Of a stretch of 64,000 bases of DNA, positions 17,365-27,846 are shown piece after piece; the stretch's first letter is position 1, and the number at the start of each line of letters is the position of its first letter. Both the position numbers and the translations under genes were made by a program. The notes under the pieces are model-generated. The model had not been told where the DNA came from and did not search any database. It saw nothing but the letters and a program-made list of their open reading frames with translations. The stretch lies in the NCBI GenBank assembly GCA_963744735.1, contig CAVUVH010000001.1, positions 317,708-381,707 on the forward strand, read 5' to 3'. This DNA comes from RPQJ01 sp963744735 (GTDB lineage Bacteria > Pseudomonadota > Gammaproteobacteria > Steroidobacterales > Steroidobacteraceae).

Positions 17365-18964
17365 CTACGCGATGCGGCCCGCGATGCGACCGCCGAGCAG
17401 GCAGCCGCCGAGGAACGTGCCCTCGAGCCCGCGCTTGCCGTTCATGCCGCCGCCGCCGAAGCCCGCGGATTCGCCTGCCGCGTACAGGCCCGGGATCGGC
17501 GCCCCCGACTGGTCGAGCACCCGGCAGTCGAGGTCGGTCTGCAGTCCGCCCATGCTCTTGCGGCTGATGATGAATTCGCGGATCGCGATCAGCGGGCCGG
17601 CGGACGCCTGCAGGATCGGCTGGAACTTGCAGGTGCGCAGCCGGTCGCCGGTCCAGCGGCGCGCGAACTCGATGCGCCGCAGCTGGTCGTCGGTGTGAAA
17701 GCGCGGGCCGAGCGCGATGATGTCGTCGTAATTCTTCGCGGCCGTGTGCACGGCGTCGAAATCGACCGAGCCGTCGCCCGCCAGCGCATTCATCTTCGCG
17801 ACCAGCTCCTCGAGCGTGTCGCCGGTGACGACGTCCGGGCACAGCTGCGTCATCTGGTCGTACAGCCAGTGGTTGCCGAGCAGCATGTCGCGCGCCACCG
17901 CCAGGCGCTGCTTGTTGCGGAACGACGGGTTGAACTCGCCGCCCGAGATCGCGAGCTCCTTCAGCATGATGCGGCGGTTCAGCAGTTGCCAGGAGTACGC
18001 CCGTTCCTGCCGGCAGATCTGCGCGACCAGGTCGTGCGTGTCGAAGCCGGTGACCAGCGGCTGCGGGCCGATGCGCTCGCCGCGCCAGTTGAGCCACAGC
18101 GCCGACTTGGGCGGCACCAGCGACAGCCCGTGCATGGGCTTCCGCGGCTGCCAGTGATGCACGCCTGCGGCGTAGTTCCACTGCCAGTCGAGGTGGGTGA
18201 TGCGCGCGCCGTGCGCCGCCGCCGCGTCGTGCAGCCTGCCATCGGCATACTTGTGCGAGCCGTTGAGGAGCGTGGCCGGCGGTCGTGACCAGTCGGCGTG
18301 CCAGTTGGCCCGCACGCGGTCGAGGTCGCCGTTGATGCCGCCGCTGGCGACGATGACGTTCTCCGCGCTGGCCTCGAACTCGCCTGCCATCGCCCTCCAG
18401 CACGCCGCGGCAGCCGCTGATGCGGCCGTCGGTCGCGAGCAGCGTCTCGACGCGATGCTCGAAGCGCAGCTGCAGCCGGTCCTGCCCGGGCCGCGACAGC
18501 AGGTGGCGGTTCAGCACCACCTGCAGTTCGTGGCCGGTGCCCCAGACGATGTGCCAGCGGGGCACGGAGTTGCCCGGCGTGTGCAGGCCGCGCTCGACCC
18601 AGAGCGGCATCGGCATGAAGCTCACGCCGATGCTGCGCAGCCAGTCGTAGATCTCTTCGTTGGCGCGCTGCACGTAGGCCGCGGCCCAGGCGCGCGGCCA
18701 GTGATCGTCGGGCCCGAACCCGGCAAAGGCATGCCAGTCGCGCAGGCCCTGTTCGGCGCCGTCGCGGATGCCATAGCGGCGCTGCAGCGCCGTGCCCGCG
18801 AACCAGATGCCGCCGAAGCTCTCCTTGGCGAGGCCGCCCATGTTGGCTTCGACATCGCGGTCGAGCAGCAGCACGCGCCGGCCGCGATCGAGCAGCTCGA
18901 TCGCGGCCGTTACCCCGGCGATGCCCGCGCCGATCACGATCACGTCGGCTTCATAGCGGATCAT
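17365..18964 (-). CDS. FAD-dependent dehydrogenase (fumarate reductase / ketosteroid dehydrogenase-like fold), frameshifted near 18390
   Basis: About 533 residues once one surplus base near 18390 is removed. The N-terminus MIRYEADVIVIGAGIAGVTA is a Rossmann FAD-binding motif, followed by LLLDRD (FAD ribose-binding acid) and GGLAKESFGGIWFAG. After the frame change come NVIVASGGINGD and the C-terminal FAD closure PIPGLYAAGESAGFGGGG...LEGTFLGGCLLGGRIAG. This fits the FAD-binding dehydrogenase group related to fumarate reductase flavoproteins and 3-ketosteroid dehydrogenases. Substrate unknown. Divergent from the YcaQ-like gene with 61 bases between starts. Confidence 0.88.
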
Positions 18965-19025
18965 GCAGACCCCCCGGTCAGACAGCCCATGGGGCCTAGG
19001 GTATCGCGCCGGTATGATCCGCGGG

Positions 19026-20211
19026 ATGAGCAAGGTCCGCAGGCCGCGGGAATCGATGACCCTGGCGGAGGCCCGCCGACTGGCGCTGGCGACGCAGGGC
19101 TTTGGCCGCCCGCGTCCCGGGCGCGCCGTGGGCAGCCGCGGACGTGCTGCGGACGGTGCGCGGCCTGGGACTGGTGCAGATCGACTCGGTCAACGTACTG
19201 GTGCGGTCGCACTACCTGCCGGTGTTTTCGCGACTGGGCGCCTACGAGCCGGCCTTGCTGGACGCCGCGGTCTACGGTGGCCGCCGGCGCCGCCTGTTCG
19301 AGTACTGGGGCCACGAGGCTTCGCTGCTGCCGGTCGAGCAGCAGCCGCTGCTGCGCTGGCGCATGCAGCGCGCGAAGAACGGCGACGGAGTGTGGAGCGG
19401 CGTGGCGCGCTTCGGCCGGCAGCAGGCCGCCTACTGCGACGCCGTGCTGGAGCAGATCCGCCAGCAGGGGCCGCTCGGCGTGTCCGAGCTGCAGTCCGCC
19501 GGCAAGCGCAGCGGCGCCTGGTGGGGCTGGAGCGAGGGCAAGGTGGCGCTCGAGTGGCTGTTCTGGTCCGGGCAGATCACCACGCATTCGCGACGGCGCT
19601 TCGAGCGGGTGTACGACCTGACCGAGCGGGTGCTGCCGCGCGCGGTGCTCGCCATGCCGACACCCGCGGTCGCGGACGCGCAGCGCGAACTGGTGCGGAT
19701 CGCGGCGCGCGCCATGGGCGTGGCGACCGAACGTGACCTGCGCGACTACTACCGCCTGTCGCCGGCGGATGCCCGCGCGCGCATCGCCGAACTGGTCGAG
19801 CTGGGCGAGCTCGAGCCGGTGCGGGTCGAGGGCTGGGACCGTGCCGCCTGGCTCGTCGCCGGCGCGCGCATTCCGCGCAGCATCGACGCGCAGGCGCTGT
19901 TGTCGCCGTTCGACTCGCTGGTCTGGTTCCGCGAACGCCTGCAGCGCCTGTTCGATTTCCACTACCGCATCGAGATCTACACGCCTGCGCACAAGCGCGT
20001 GCACGGCTACTATGTGCTGCCCTTCCTGCTCGGCGACCGGCTGGTCGCGCGCGTCGACCTCAAGGCTGACCGCGAGGCGGGCAGGCTGCGGGTCATCGCG
20101 ACGCACCATGAGCGTGGCGTCGACCGGCGCACGGTGGACGCCGGCCTGCGGCCGGAACTGGCGCGGATGGCCGCGTGGCTCGGCCTCGAATACACGACAG
20201 GAAAACGATGA
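19026..20211 (+). CDS. YcaQ-like winged-helix protein (interstrand-crosslink DNA glycosylase family), frameshifted near 19105
   Basis: Net length 395 residues after removing one base. The start MSKVRRPRESMTLAEARRLALATQGF moves to a second frame around 19100-19130, then VLRTVRGLGLVQIDSVNVL, SHYLPVFSRLGAY, LFEYWGHEASLLP and, near the C-terminus, LLSPFDSLVWFRERLQRLFDF and KRVHGYYVLPFLLGDRLVARVDLK. These are hallmark segments of the HTH_42 family, which includes the crosslink-repair glycosylase YcaQ. The stop overlaps the peptidase ATG, so the pair is co-translated. Confidence 0.88.
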
Positions 20212-21612
20212 TGCAGCGGGCAGGACTCCTGGTATCGGTGGTGACGGTGGCTTTGCTGGCCGCAGGACCGGCGCAGGCGGCGGCGCCTGCCAGCGTGCGG
20301 GCCGACGCCCGTGCCATCTTCGAGAAAATCGTCTCGATCCCGACGTCCGAGGGGCTCGGCAAGGTGCCGGAGATGGCGCAGTACCTCGCGGACCGGTTCC
20401 GTGCGGCCGGGTTTCCTGCCGGGGACATCCACATCCTGCCGTCAGGGGAGACCGCCTCGCTGGTGGTCCGCTACCGCGGCACGGGCCGCGGCGGCAAGCC
20501 GATCATCGTGCTCTCGCACATGGACGTGGTCACCGCCCGGCGCGAGGACTGGCAGCGCGATCCGTTCCGGCTGGTGGAAGAGGACGGCTATTTCTTCGGC
20601 CGCGGCACCGAGGACGTCAAGTCCGAGATCGCGTTGATCACGGCCACGTTCCTGCGCCTGCGTGCCGAAGAATTCGTGCCGGCGCGCGACCTGATCCTCG
20701 TCTTCACCGGCGACGAGGAAACGACGGCCGCCAGCGCCAGGGAACTGGTGACGACACACCGCGCGCTGATCGACGCCGAGTACGCGCTCAACAGCGACGG
20801 CGGCGGCGGGCGCATCGACGAGCGCACCGGGCGGGCGGCTTACTACAACCTGCAGGGAGCCGAGAAGTCCTACGCCAGCTTCGAACTCAGCCGCGCGCAA
20901 TCCGGGCGGGCACAGCTCGGAGCCGCGACCCGACAACGCGATCTACGAACTCGCCGATGCGCTGAAGGCGCTGCAGGCGTTTGCATTCCCGGTCCAGTGG
21001 AACGACTGGACGCTCGCCAACCTCAGGGAGAAGGCGCCGGCGACGCCGGGCGAGGAAGGTGCGGCGATGGCGCGGTTCGCGGCCGATCCGGGCAACGCCG
21101 CGGCCGCGGCCGTGCTCGCCCGCAATCCGGCGCTGGTGGGCCGCATACGCACCACCTGCGTGCCGACCCTGCTGCAGGGCGGGCATGCAGAAAACGCGTT
21201 GCCCCAGTCCGCGAACGCGACGGTCAACTGCCGCGTGTTCCCGGGCACCACCGCCACGGAAGTGCGCGACACCCTGCAGCAGGTGGTCGGCAGCAAGGTC
21301 CAGGTCAGGACCCTGGGCGAGCCACTGGTCGGGCCGCCGTCGCCCTTGCGCCAGGACGTGATCGAGGCGGTGACGCAGGCCGTGCAGGCCCACTCGCCCG
21401 GCGTTCCGGTCATACCCGACATGGCGGCTTATGCCACCGACGGCACCATATTCCGCAGCGCCGGCATTCCCACCTACGGTGTCAGCAGCCTCTTCCTGAA
21501 GGACAGCGAACGCTACGCCCACGGCTTGAACGAGCGCATCATGGTCACGACGTTCTACGACGGGCTCGACCACTGGTACGCGCTGCTCAGGACGCTGGCT
21601 GGCGGGAAGTAG
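20208..21612 (+). CDS. Secreted M20 family metallopeptidase, frameshifted near 20910
   Basis: Net 468 residues. A clear signal peptide ends AGPAQAAAP. Zinc ligands are in the order expected for M20: VLSHMDVV (His, Asp), GRGTEDVKSE (bridging Asp), FTGDEE (catalytic Glu pair), and the dimerisation domain motif, which after removing one G reads NPGGHSSEPRPDNAIYELA. The last ligand His lies in YAHGLNERI. Expected role: periplasmic dipeptidase or carboxypeptidase. The ATG overlaps the stop of the YcaQ-like gene. Confidence 0.92.
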
Positions 21613-21827
21613 TGGTTTCGGGTAGAATCCGCGCACAGTTTGCCGCCGCGCAGTCCGGTCTGCGCACGAGGTTCTTCAGTGCTCCCCCTTCAGGGCGAGC
21701 CTATGCGGCCCCTCCTGCAGACTGATCGAAGTCTGCATTTCGCTGCTCGATTCATCAAAGTTACGGCGCCAGTCCGGTGCCTGCACGTGCTTGCACGCGC
21801 GGGTTTGGCGCTCGGAAAAGTCACTCA

Positions 21828-23139
21828 ATGTCATTTGAAAATTTCGGCCTCCAGGCCGAACTCGTGCGTGCGGTCGTCGAAATGGGCTACACGCAGCCGA
21901 CCCCCATCCAGTTGCGCGGCATCCCCGCGGTGCTCGAAGGCCGCGACCTGCTCGCCGCTGCCCAGACGGGCACCGGCAAGACGGCCGCCTTTGCGCTGCC
22001 GCTGCTGCAGAAGCTGCACGAAGACCAGCCGAACCCGCGCGGTTCGCGTGCGCCGCGGGCCCTCGTGCTCGTGCCTACCCGCGAACTCGCGGCGCAGGTG
22101 CAGCAGTCCATCGCCGATCTCGGCGCCCACCTGCGCCAGCAGTCGGCACTGATCTTCGGCGGCGTCAGCCCGCGTCCGCAGATCGACCTGCTGCGTCGCG
22201 GCGTCGACATCGTCGTCGCCACGCCGGGCCGCCTGCTCGATCACGCCAACGAGCGCAACATCGACCTGCGCAGCGTGCGTTACCTGGTGCTGGACGAAGC
22301 CGACCGCATGCTCGACATGGGCTTCATCCGCGACATCCGCCGCGTGCTGGCCCTGCTGCCGCCCAACCGGCAGAACCTGCTGTTCTCGGCCACGTTCTCG
22401 GAGGACATCCGCGGCCTGGCCAACGGCCTGCTGCGCAACCCGCTGACGATCGAGGTCGCGCCGCGCAATGCCCCGACCGAACTGGTCGACCATCGCGTGC
22501 ACCTGGTGTCGCAGGGCGAGAAGCGCGCCGTGCTGAGCCACCTGCTGAAGTCGGGCGCGACGCCGCAGACACTGGTCTTCACGCGCACCAAGCATGGCGC
22601 CAACCGGCTGGCCGAGCAGCTCACGCACGATGGCGTGCAGTGCGCCGCCATCCACGGCAACAAGTCGCAGAGTGCGCGCACGCGCGCGCTCGAGGATTTC
22701 AAGGAATACCGGGTGCAGGTGCTGGTGGCGACGGACATCGCCGCGCGCGGCCTCGACATCACCGAGCTGCCGCAGGTCGTCAACTACGAGCTGCCGCACG
22801 TGCCCGAGGACTACGTGCACCGCATCGGCCGCACCGGCCGCGCGGGAGCCACCGGCCAGGCGCTGTCGCTGGTGTCGGACGACGAGCGTGACCGGCTGCG
22901 GGCGATCGAGCGCGTGCTCGGCCGCAAGATCAACGTGCTGCCGCTCGATCGTACGCAGATCCCGCGGCCGTCGGGCGAAGGCAAGGCGCGCGAACCGCGT
23001 CATGTCGACCCGCGTGCACGTGAAGCAGCGCGAGGCGGCGCGGCCGTCGCCAGGGCAACGGCCACGCGGCACCAGCCACGGCCGCCCGGGCAGCGCACGC
23101 CGCGGCAAGCCGCGCGGCTACGGCTCGCCGCAGGCCTGA
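21828..23139 (+). CDS. rhlE: DEAD-box RNA helicase RhlE (C-terminal frameshift)
   Basis: ATP-dependent RNA helicase involved in ribosome assembly and RNA turnover. Starts MSFENFGLQAELVRAVVEMG; motifs: Q-motif TQPTPIQ, I AQTGTGKT, Ia PTRELAAQ, II DEADRM, III SATF, IV VFTRTKHGANRL, V TDIAARGLDI, VI HRIGRTGRAG. About 400 core residues are intact, then a basic, low-complexity tail changes frame between about 23005 and 23050; the most natural end is PRGYGSPQA with TGA at 23139. A 215-base leader precedes the gene, longer than usual here. Confidence 0.93.
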
Positions 23140-23940
23140 GGGCCGCTCAGGCCGCCTGCCGTGAACTCGTACGCGTCCATGGACAACGCCGCGCCTTCCA
23201 GGCCGGCGTAGGCGCGACGCACAGCAGCTGCGGCCCGGCCGCACCGAGCGCGACGTACAGCGGCAGGAAGTGTTCTTCGGTCGGGTGCGCCTGCACGGCG
23301 CCCGGCGCGCGTTCGCGGTAGGCGAGCAAGGCTTCCTCGTCGTCCTGCGCCAGCGTCCGTGCCAGCCAGTCGGCAAAGGCCGTGACATAGGGCAGCGGCT
23401 GCACTGCGTCGCGGCTCGTCATCCAGTCACGCAGGTTGTGCGTGACGTGACCCGAACCGATCACCAGCACCCCGCGTTGCGTCAGCGGCTGCAGCGCGCG
23501 TCCAAGCTGCAGGTGATGGGCCGTGCCGAGGCCCGGCTGCACCGACAGCTGCACGATGGGCACGTCCACCTCCGGGTACATCCAGCGCAACGGCACCCAG
23601 GCGCCGTGGTCGATGCCACGGCAGCGCGTTGACCGAGGCGCCGAGGCCGGACTGCTGCAGCAGCGACGCCGCTTCCTGCGCGAGGTCCGGTGCGCCCGGC
23701 GCGTCGTAGCGCAGCTTGTACAGCGGGCCGGGAAAGCCGCCGAAATCGTGGATCGTCTGCAGCCGTTCGCCGCCGGTCAGCATCGGCAGCGAGGTTTCCC
23801 AGTGGGCCGACGCGATCAGCACCGCCCGCGGCCGCGGCAGGGTCGCTGCGATGGAGTGCCATGCCTTGCCGGCGCCGCCCTGCATCGAGCGCGTGCATCG
23901 GCGAGCCGTGCGAGAGAAACAGCGTGGGTAGACGCTGCAT
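23117..23940 (-). CDS. ygiD: 4,5-DOPA dioxygenase extradiol-type (class III ring-cleaving dioxygenase), three frameshifts
   Basis: About 270 residues assembled from three frames. N-terminus MQRLPTLFLSHGSPMHALDA (metal-binding His region), then AVLIASAHWET (second metal His), TIHDFGGFPGPLY, RGIDHGAWVPLRWMYPEVD, VLVIGSGHVTHNLRD (third motif), TEEHFLPLYVALGAAG, and the C-terminal GLEGAALSMDAYEF. Frame changes near 23880, 23620 and 23210. The family is Zn- or Fe-dependent and cleaves catechols such as DOPA. The 3' end overlaps the convergent rhlE tail slightly. Confidence 0.88.
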
Positions 23941-23954
23941 GTGTGTCTCCGACA

Positions 23955-23990
23955 CCCTCTCCCGCCTGCGGGAGAGGGCTGGGGTGAGGC
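23955..23990. repeat. REP-like hairpin upstream of the dioxygenase gene
   Basis: A perfect 11-bp stem CCCTCTCCCGC (23955-23965) and GCGGGAGAGGG (23968-23978) with a 2-base loop, followed by CTGGGGTGAGG. The sequence type is a frequent interspersed repeat in gammaproteobacterial intergenic regions. A short GGGGTGAGG copy recurs at 23995-24003. Confidence 0.8.
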
Positions 23991-24008
23991 GCCTGGGGTG
24001 AGGTCTTG

Positions 24009-24614
24009 TTACTTGGCCAGGCCTTCGGCCTTCAGCGTGGCCTGCACGGCCGGACGCGCCGCGACGCGCGCGCGGAACTGCTGCAGCGCCGGCCAGGGCG
24101 ACAGGTCGACCTTGTGGTAGTCGGCCCAGTTCAGCACCACCCACAGGTAGGCGTCGGCGATGCTGAAAGTCTCGCCGGTCAGGTACGGCTGCTGCTCCAG
24201 CGTCTTCGCAATGTAGGTGAAGCGATTACCGAGCGTCTGCACCGTGCGCTCGCGCACTTCGGCCGGCGTCGCCGGATTCCACAGCGGACCGAAGCCCTTG
24301 TGCACCTCGGTCGAGATGTAATTGAGCCACTCCATCAGTTTCCAGCGCGCCATGGTGCCGTAGGCCGGAGCGACCGTGCCCGGCTTCTGCTCGGCAAGGT
24401 ACTGCAGCAGCACGCCGACTTCGGTCAGGCGCGTGCCGTCGTCCAGTTCGAGCATCGGCACGTAGCCCTTGGGGTTGATCGCGTAGAAGTCGGTGCCGTC
24501 CGGCAGCGTGTGCTTGACGAGGTCGACCTTGACCGGCTGGTAGGCCAGGCCGAGTTCGTTGATGACGATGTGCGGGGCCTGCGAGCAGGCGCCGGGGGTG
24601 TAGTACAGCTTCAT
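24009..24614 (-). CDS. gst: Glutathione S-transferase, beta class
   Basis: 201 residues starting MKLYYTPGACSQAPHIVINE, with the catalytic-type Cys10 in PGACS, the cis-Pro motif NPKGYVPMLELDDG, a Glu/Val-Gly pair in LTEVGVLLQYLA, and the C-terminal helical motif LTGETFSIADAYLWVVL. It matches bacterial beta-class GST throughout with no breaks. Cytoplasmic; conjugates or binds electrophiles through glutathione. Divergent from a LysR-type regulator 149 bases away, which probably controls it. Confidence 0.95.
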   Translation of the reverse strand: MKLYYTPGACSQAPHIVINELGLAYQPVKVDLVKHTLPDGTDFYAINPKGYVPMLELDDGTRLTEVGVLLQYLAEQKPGTVAPAYGTMARWKLMEWLNYISTEVHKGFGPLWNPATPAEVRERTVQTLGNRFTYIAKTLEQQPYLTGETFSIADAYLWVVLNWADYHKVDLSPWPALQQFRARVAARPAVQATLKAEGLAK

Positions 24615-24735
24615 GGTTCGATGTCCTGGTGTCGGGATGCAACGGGGGGCGATGAAGGCCTGGCCGTCCGGGCCAACCGTGCAGCTAGTTTCTGATCGCC
24701 TGAATTACGGGATAAAGACGGTCCAGATGGATTAG

Positions 24736-24756
24736 TTGTTGCGCAATAAGCAACAA
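24736..24756. promoter_or_regulatory. Candidate LysR operator between gst and the regulator
   Basis: TTGTTGC (24736-24742) and GCAACAA (24750-24756) form a perfect 7-bp inverted repeat with a 7-base spacer, and the internal TTGCGCAA is also a palindrome. It lies 7 bases before the regulator start, a position suited to autoregulation; LysR regulators bind such interrupted palindromes (T-N11-A class). Confidence 0.55.
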
Positions 24757-24763
24757 TAGCTCC

Positions 24764-25695
24764 ATGGACCGATTCACCGCCATCAGGGCCTTCGCCAAAG
24801 TGGTCGAACTCGGCAGCTTTGCCCGTGCGGCCGGGAAGCTGTCGCTGTCCACCTCCGCGGTCTCGCGCCAGGTGTCCGAGCTGGAGGCGCACCTGGACAC
24901 GCGCCTGCTGCACCGGACCACCCGCCGGCTGTCGCTCACCGAAGCCGGGCAATCGTTCTATGAGCACAGCGTGCAGCTGCTGGCGGACGCTCGACGACGC
25001 CGAGGCCTCGGTGCGCGTCGCCGCCGCGGAGCCCCGCGGGACGCTGCGCGTGACCTGCGGCGTGAGCTTTGGCACGCGCTACCTTGCGGCCGCGCTGGCG
25101 GAGTTCGGCGCGCAGCATCCGGACCTCGTGCTCGACCTCGACCTGTCGGACCGCGTCGTCGACCTGGTCGAAGACGGTTTCGACCTCGCCGTGCGCATCG
25201 GGCACATTGGCTCGAAGGGCATGGTGTCGAAGCGCATCGGCTGGACCCAGATCGTCTGCTGCGCGGCGCCCGTCGTACCTGGCACGCCGGCGCGAGCCGA
25301 TCGCGACGCCGGAGGACCTGGCGCAGCACGATTGCCTCAGCTACACGCTCGTCGGGCTGCCCAACGTCTGGCATTTCGAGCGGGCCGGGGAGGCGACGCG
25401 CGCGTCGCCGTGCGCGTCCCGCTGCGGCACCGGGCCAACAATGGCCAGATGCTCGCGTCGCTGGCCGTGCAGGGACTCGGCATCGTCTACGTGCCGGACT
25501 TCATCGTCGCGAACGAGATTCGCAGCGGGCAACTGCTGCCGCTGCTGCCGGCCTGCCGGCCCCCGCGGTCACCCATCGCCGCCGTATATCCCAGCCGCAG
25601 GCACCTGTCGGCCAAGGTGCGCTCGTGCGTCGATTTCCTGGCAGAACGATTCGAGCGCTCGCACGAGTGGAGCGTCGCGCTGGCTGGCCGGCTAA
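24764..25695 (+). CDS. LysR-type transcriptional regulator, several frameshifts
   Basis: About 310 residues across frames. The N-terminal winged helix is intact: MDRFTAIRAFAKVVELGSFA, STSAVSRQVSELEAHLDTRL, HRTTRRLSLTEAGQSFYEH. After a frame change near 24985 the effector domain continues (DDAEASVRVAAAEPRGTLRV, DLVEDGFDLAVRIG), then SYLARRREPIATPEDLAQHD in a third frame from about 25275, and GLGIVYVPDFIVANEIRSGQ after about 25430. The end is least certain; the natural stop is at 25693-25695, overlapping the convergent exoD stop. Likely regulator of the divergent gst gene. Confidence 0.85.
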
Positions 25696-26352
25696 CCGAA
25701 GAGCGCACGCAAGGCGTCGAACGCCGCCTGTGGGTCGCTGCCTGCCTTCGCGGCCAGGTAAAACAGCGCGCCCACGTACAGCACCGCGACGACGACGAAC
25801 AGGTGGCCGAGCAGCAGCATCGCGCCATCGCGCTCGGCCATGCCGAGGCACAGCAGCACGACGCCGATCGCAGGCAGCGTGTTGGCCAGCGGGATCAGCG
25901 GCAGCGGCGCCATCAGTGCCAGCACCGCGACGACCAGCGCGATGCCGTGCACGACATTGACGATCGGCGTGCCGGTCAGGCCCAGGAGTCGCGGCCGCAC
26001 CAGGTGCTCGAAGCGGTCCGCGGTGCGGATCGCCCGTTCCAGTACATGCTGTACCGTCAGGCTGGGCAGCGCGTGATCGAGCAACCGGTCTGGCAGCCAG
26101 GGCACCCGGTTCAGGGTCACGGCGACACCGATCAGCAGCATCGGGTGCGCCAAGCGCCGTGCTCATGAAGGGCAACGTCACCGGCAGCAGGAACGGCATT
26201 GCCAGGATCGCGCAGAACACCAGCAAGCCCTGCTCGCCGACCAGCGCCAGCAACTGGCGCAGGGTGACCTGGTGGCCGCTGATTTCGCGGTGCGTTGCCG
26301 CCAGCGCCTCGGAAAGCCGGACCTCGGGGTTGCGGAACTGGACGGCGGTCAT
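25692..26352 (-). CDS. exoD: ExoD family membrane protein, one frameshift near 26150
   Basis: Net 220 residues. The N-terminal part (SEALAATHREISGHQVTLRQ, then AILAMPFLLPVTLP) is typical of ExoD; after the frame change MLLIGVAVTLNRVPWLPDRLL and a C-terminal hydrophobic region with the motif NTLPAIGVVLLCLGMAERDG follow. Inner-membrane protein with about four hydrophobic segments. ExoD was named for exopolysaccharide phenotypes in Rhizobium, but its molecular role is unclear. Confidence 0.87.
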
Positions 26353-26475
26353 GGGTGCCTAGTGTAGCGGCCAGCGCGCGCGCGCGGTTGCAGTCTCACA
26401 CAGCCAAGGAACAAGGCTATCCGGACGGACAACGGCTTCCAGTATGGTCACGCCAACTATCCGGGGGTAATAACC

Positions 26476-27801
26476 ATGATGAGATCGACGATCACCGCGG
26501 CACTGGCGCTGCTGCTGGCGGGCGTGGCGGCGGCGCAGGCCCCGGCCGAAGTCCTGTTCCGCGACGTGCGCGTGTTCGACGGCAAGTCCGATCGGCTGAC
26601 GGCTGCCACGTCGGTGCTGGTGCGCGGCAACCGGATCGCCGCCATCGGTCCCACCGCCGTCGCGACTGCGCCCGGCGCCACCGTCGTCGAGGGCGCGGGC
26701 CGTACCCTGATGCCGGGGCTGATCGACGCGCACTGGCACACCACCCTCATTCGCCCCACCCCCGAACAGGCGATCTACGGCGACCTCGGGTTCACCAACC
26801 TGCTCGCGGGCGCGGAAGCCAGGGCGACGCTGATGCGCGGCTTCACCAGCGTGCGCGACCTCGGTGGCCCGAGCTTCGGCCTCAAGCAGGCGATCGACCG
26901 TGGCGTCGTCGAGGGCCCGCGGATCTGGCCGTCGGGCGCGATGATCACGGTGACTTCGGGCCACGGCGATTTCCGCATGCCGTCAGAACTCCCGCGCGAC
27001 TCGTCGCAGACGCTGTCGCGCATGGAGCAGATCGGCGGGTCGATGGTGGCGGACTCGCCGGATGCCGTGCGCCAGCGCGTGCGCGAGCAGCTGATGCTGG
27101 GCGCCAGCCAGATCAAGCTCACGGCCGGTGGCGGCGTGTCGTCGCCGCACAGCCCGCTCGACGTCTCGGCCTTCACGCCCGAGGAGTTGAAGGCGGCGGT
27201 CGACGCCGCGACCAACTGGGGCACGTATGTCTCCGTCCACGCGTACACGCCGACGGCGGTGCGCCGCGCCATCGATGCCGGCGTGAAGGTCATCGAGCAC
27301 GCGCACCTGATCGACGATGCAACAGCCAAGTACATCGCCGAGAAGGGCGTCTGGCTCTCCACCCAGCCGTTCCTGGCCGACGAGGCCGTGCCGTTTCCGC
27401 CGGGCTCGTCGCAGTACCAGAAGAAGCAGGCGGTCGTGGCCGGCACGGACGTCATCTACGGCCTCGTACGCAAGTACCGCATCAAGACGGCCTTCGGCAC
27501 CGACATCCTTTTCTCCGAAGCGCAGGCCCGCCGGCAGGGCTTCCTGCTGGCGGAGATGACGCGCTGGTTCACGCCGGCCGAGGTGCTGCGCATGGCCACT
27601 TCGACCAACGGCGAACTGCTCGCGCTCTCGGGCCTGCGCAGTCCTTATGAGGGCAAGCTCGGCGTGGTCGAGGAGGGCGCCCTGGCCGACCTGCTGCTGG
27701 TCGACGGTGACCCGATTGCGAACATCCGGCTGGTCGAGGACCCCGACCGCAACTTCCGGGTGATCATGAAGGACGGCAGGATCTACAAGAACACCCTGTA
27801 G
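26476..27801 (+). CDS. Secreted amidohydrolase (imidazolonepropionase/Xaa-Pro dipeptidase-like)
   Basis: 441 residues with a signal peptide ending GVAAAQAPAE. Metal ligands of the amidohydrolase superfamily are all visible: DAHWH (His86, His88), the carboxylatable Lys in IKLTAGGGVSS, His in VSVHAYTP, His in VIEHAHLID and Asp in FGTDILF, giving a probable binuclear centre. The C-terminal beta-sandwich closes with GVVEEGALADLLLVDGDP. Relatives hydrolyse Xaa-Arg or Xaa-Lys dipeptides or act on drug-like amides and lactones; the substrate here is not predictable. Monocistronic by spacing. Confidence 0.92.
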   Translation: MMRSTITAALALLLAGVAAAQAPAEVLFRDVRVFDGKSDRLTAATSVLVRGNRIAAIGPTAVATAPGATVVEGAGRTLMPGLIDAHWHTTLIRPTPEQAIYGDLGFTNLLAGAEARATLMRGFTSVRDLGGPSFGLKQAIDRGVVEGPRIWPSGAMITVTSGHGDFRMPSELPRDSSQTLSRMEQIGGSMVADSPDAVRQRVREQLMLGASQIKLTAGGGVSSPHSPLDVSAFTPEELKAAVDAATNWGTYVSVHAYTPTAVRRAIDAGVKVIEHAHLIDDATAKYIAEKGVWLSTQPFLADEAVPFPPGSSQYQKKQAVVAGTDVIYGLVRKYRIKTAFGTDILFSEAQARRQGFLLAEMTRWFTPAEVLRMATSTNGELLALSGLRSPYEGKLGVVEEGALADLLLVDGDPIANIRLVEDPDRNFRVIMKDGRIYKNTL

Positions 27802-27846
27802 CAGAGACGTTGCTTCGCACCGTCCGAAGCGACACGGCGATGCGCG

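Noticed and set aside
17210..17698. A small ORF starting MTFRALPEGRARQG
   Set aside because: It is the translation of the inverted-repeat element and then the antisense of the flavoprotein gene.
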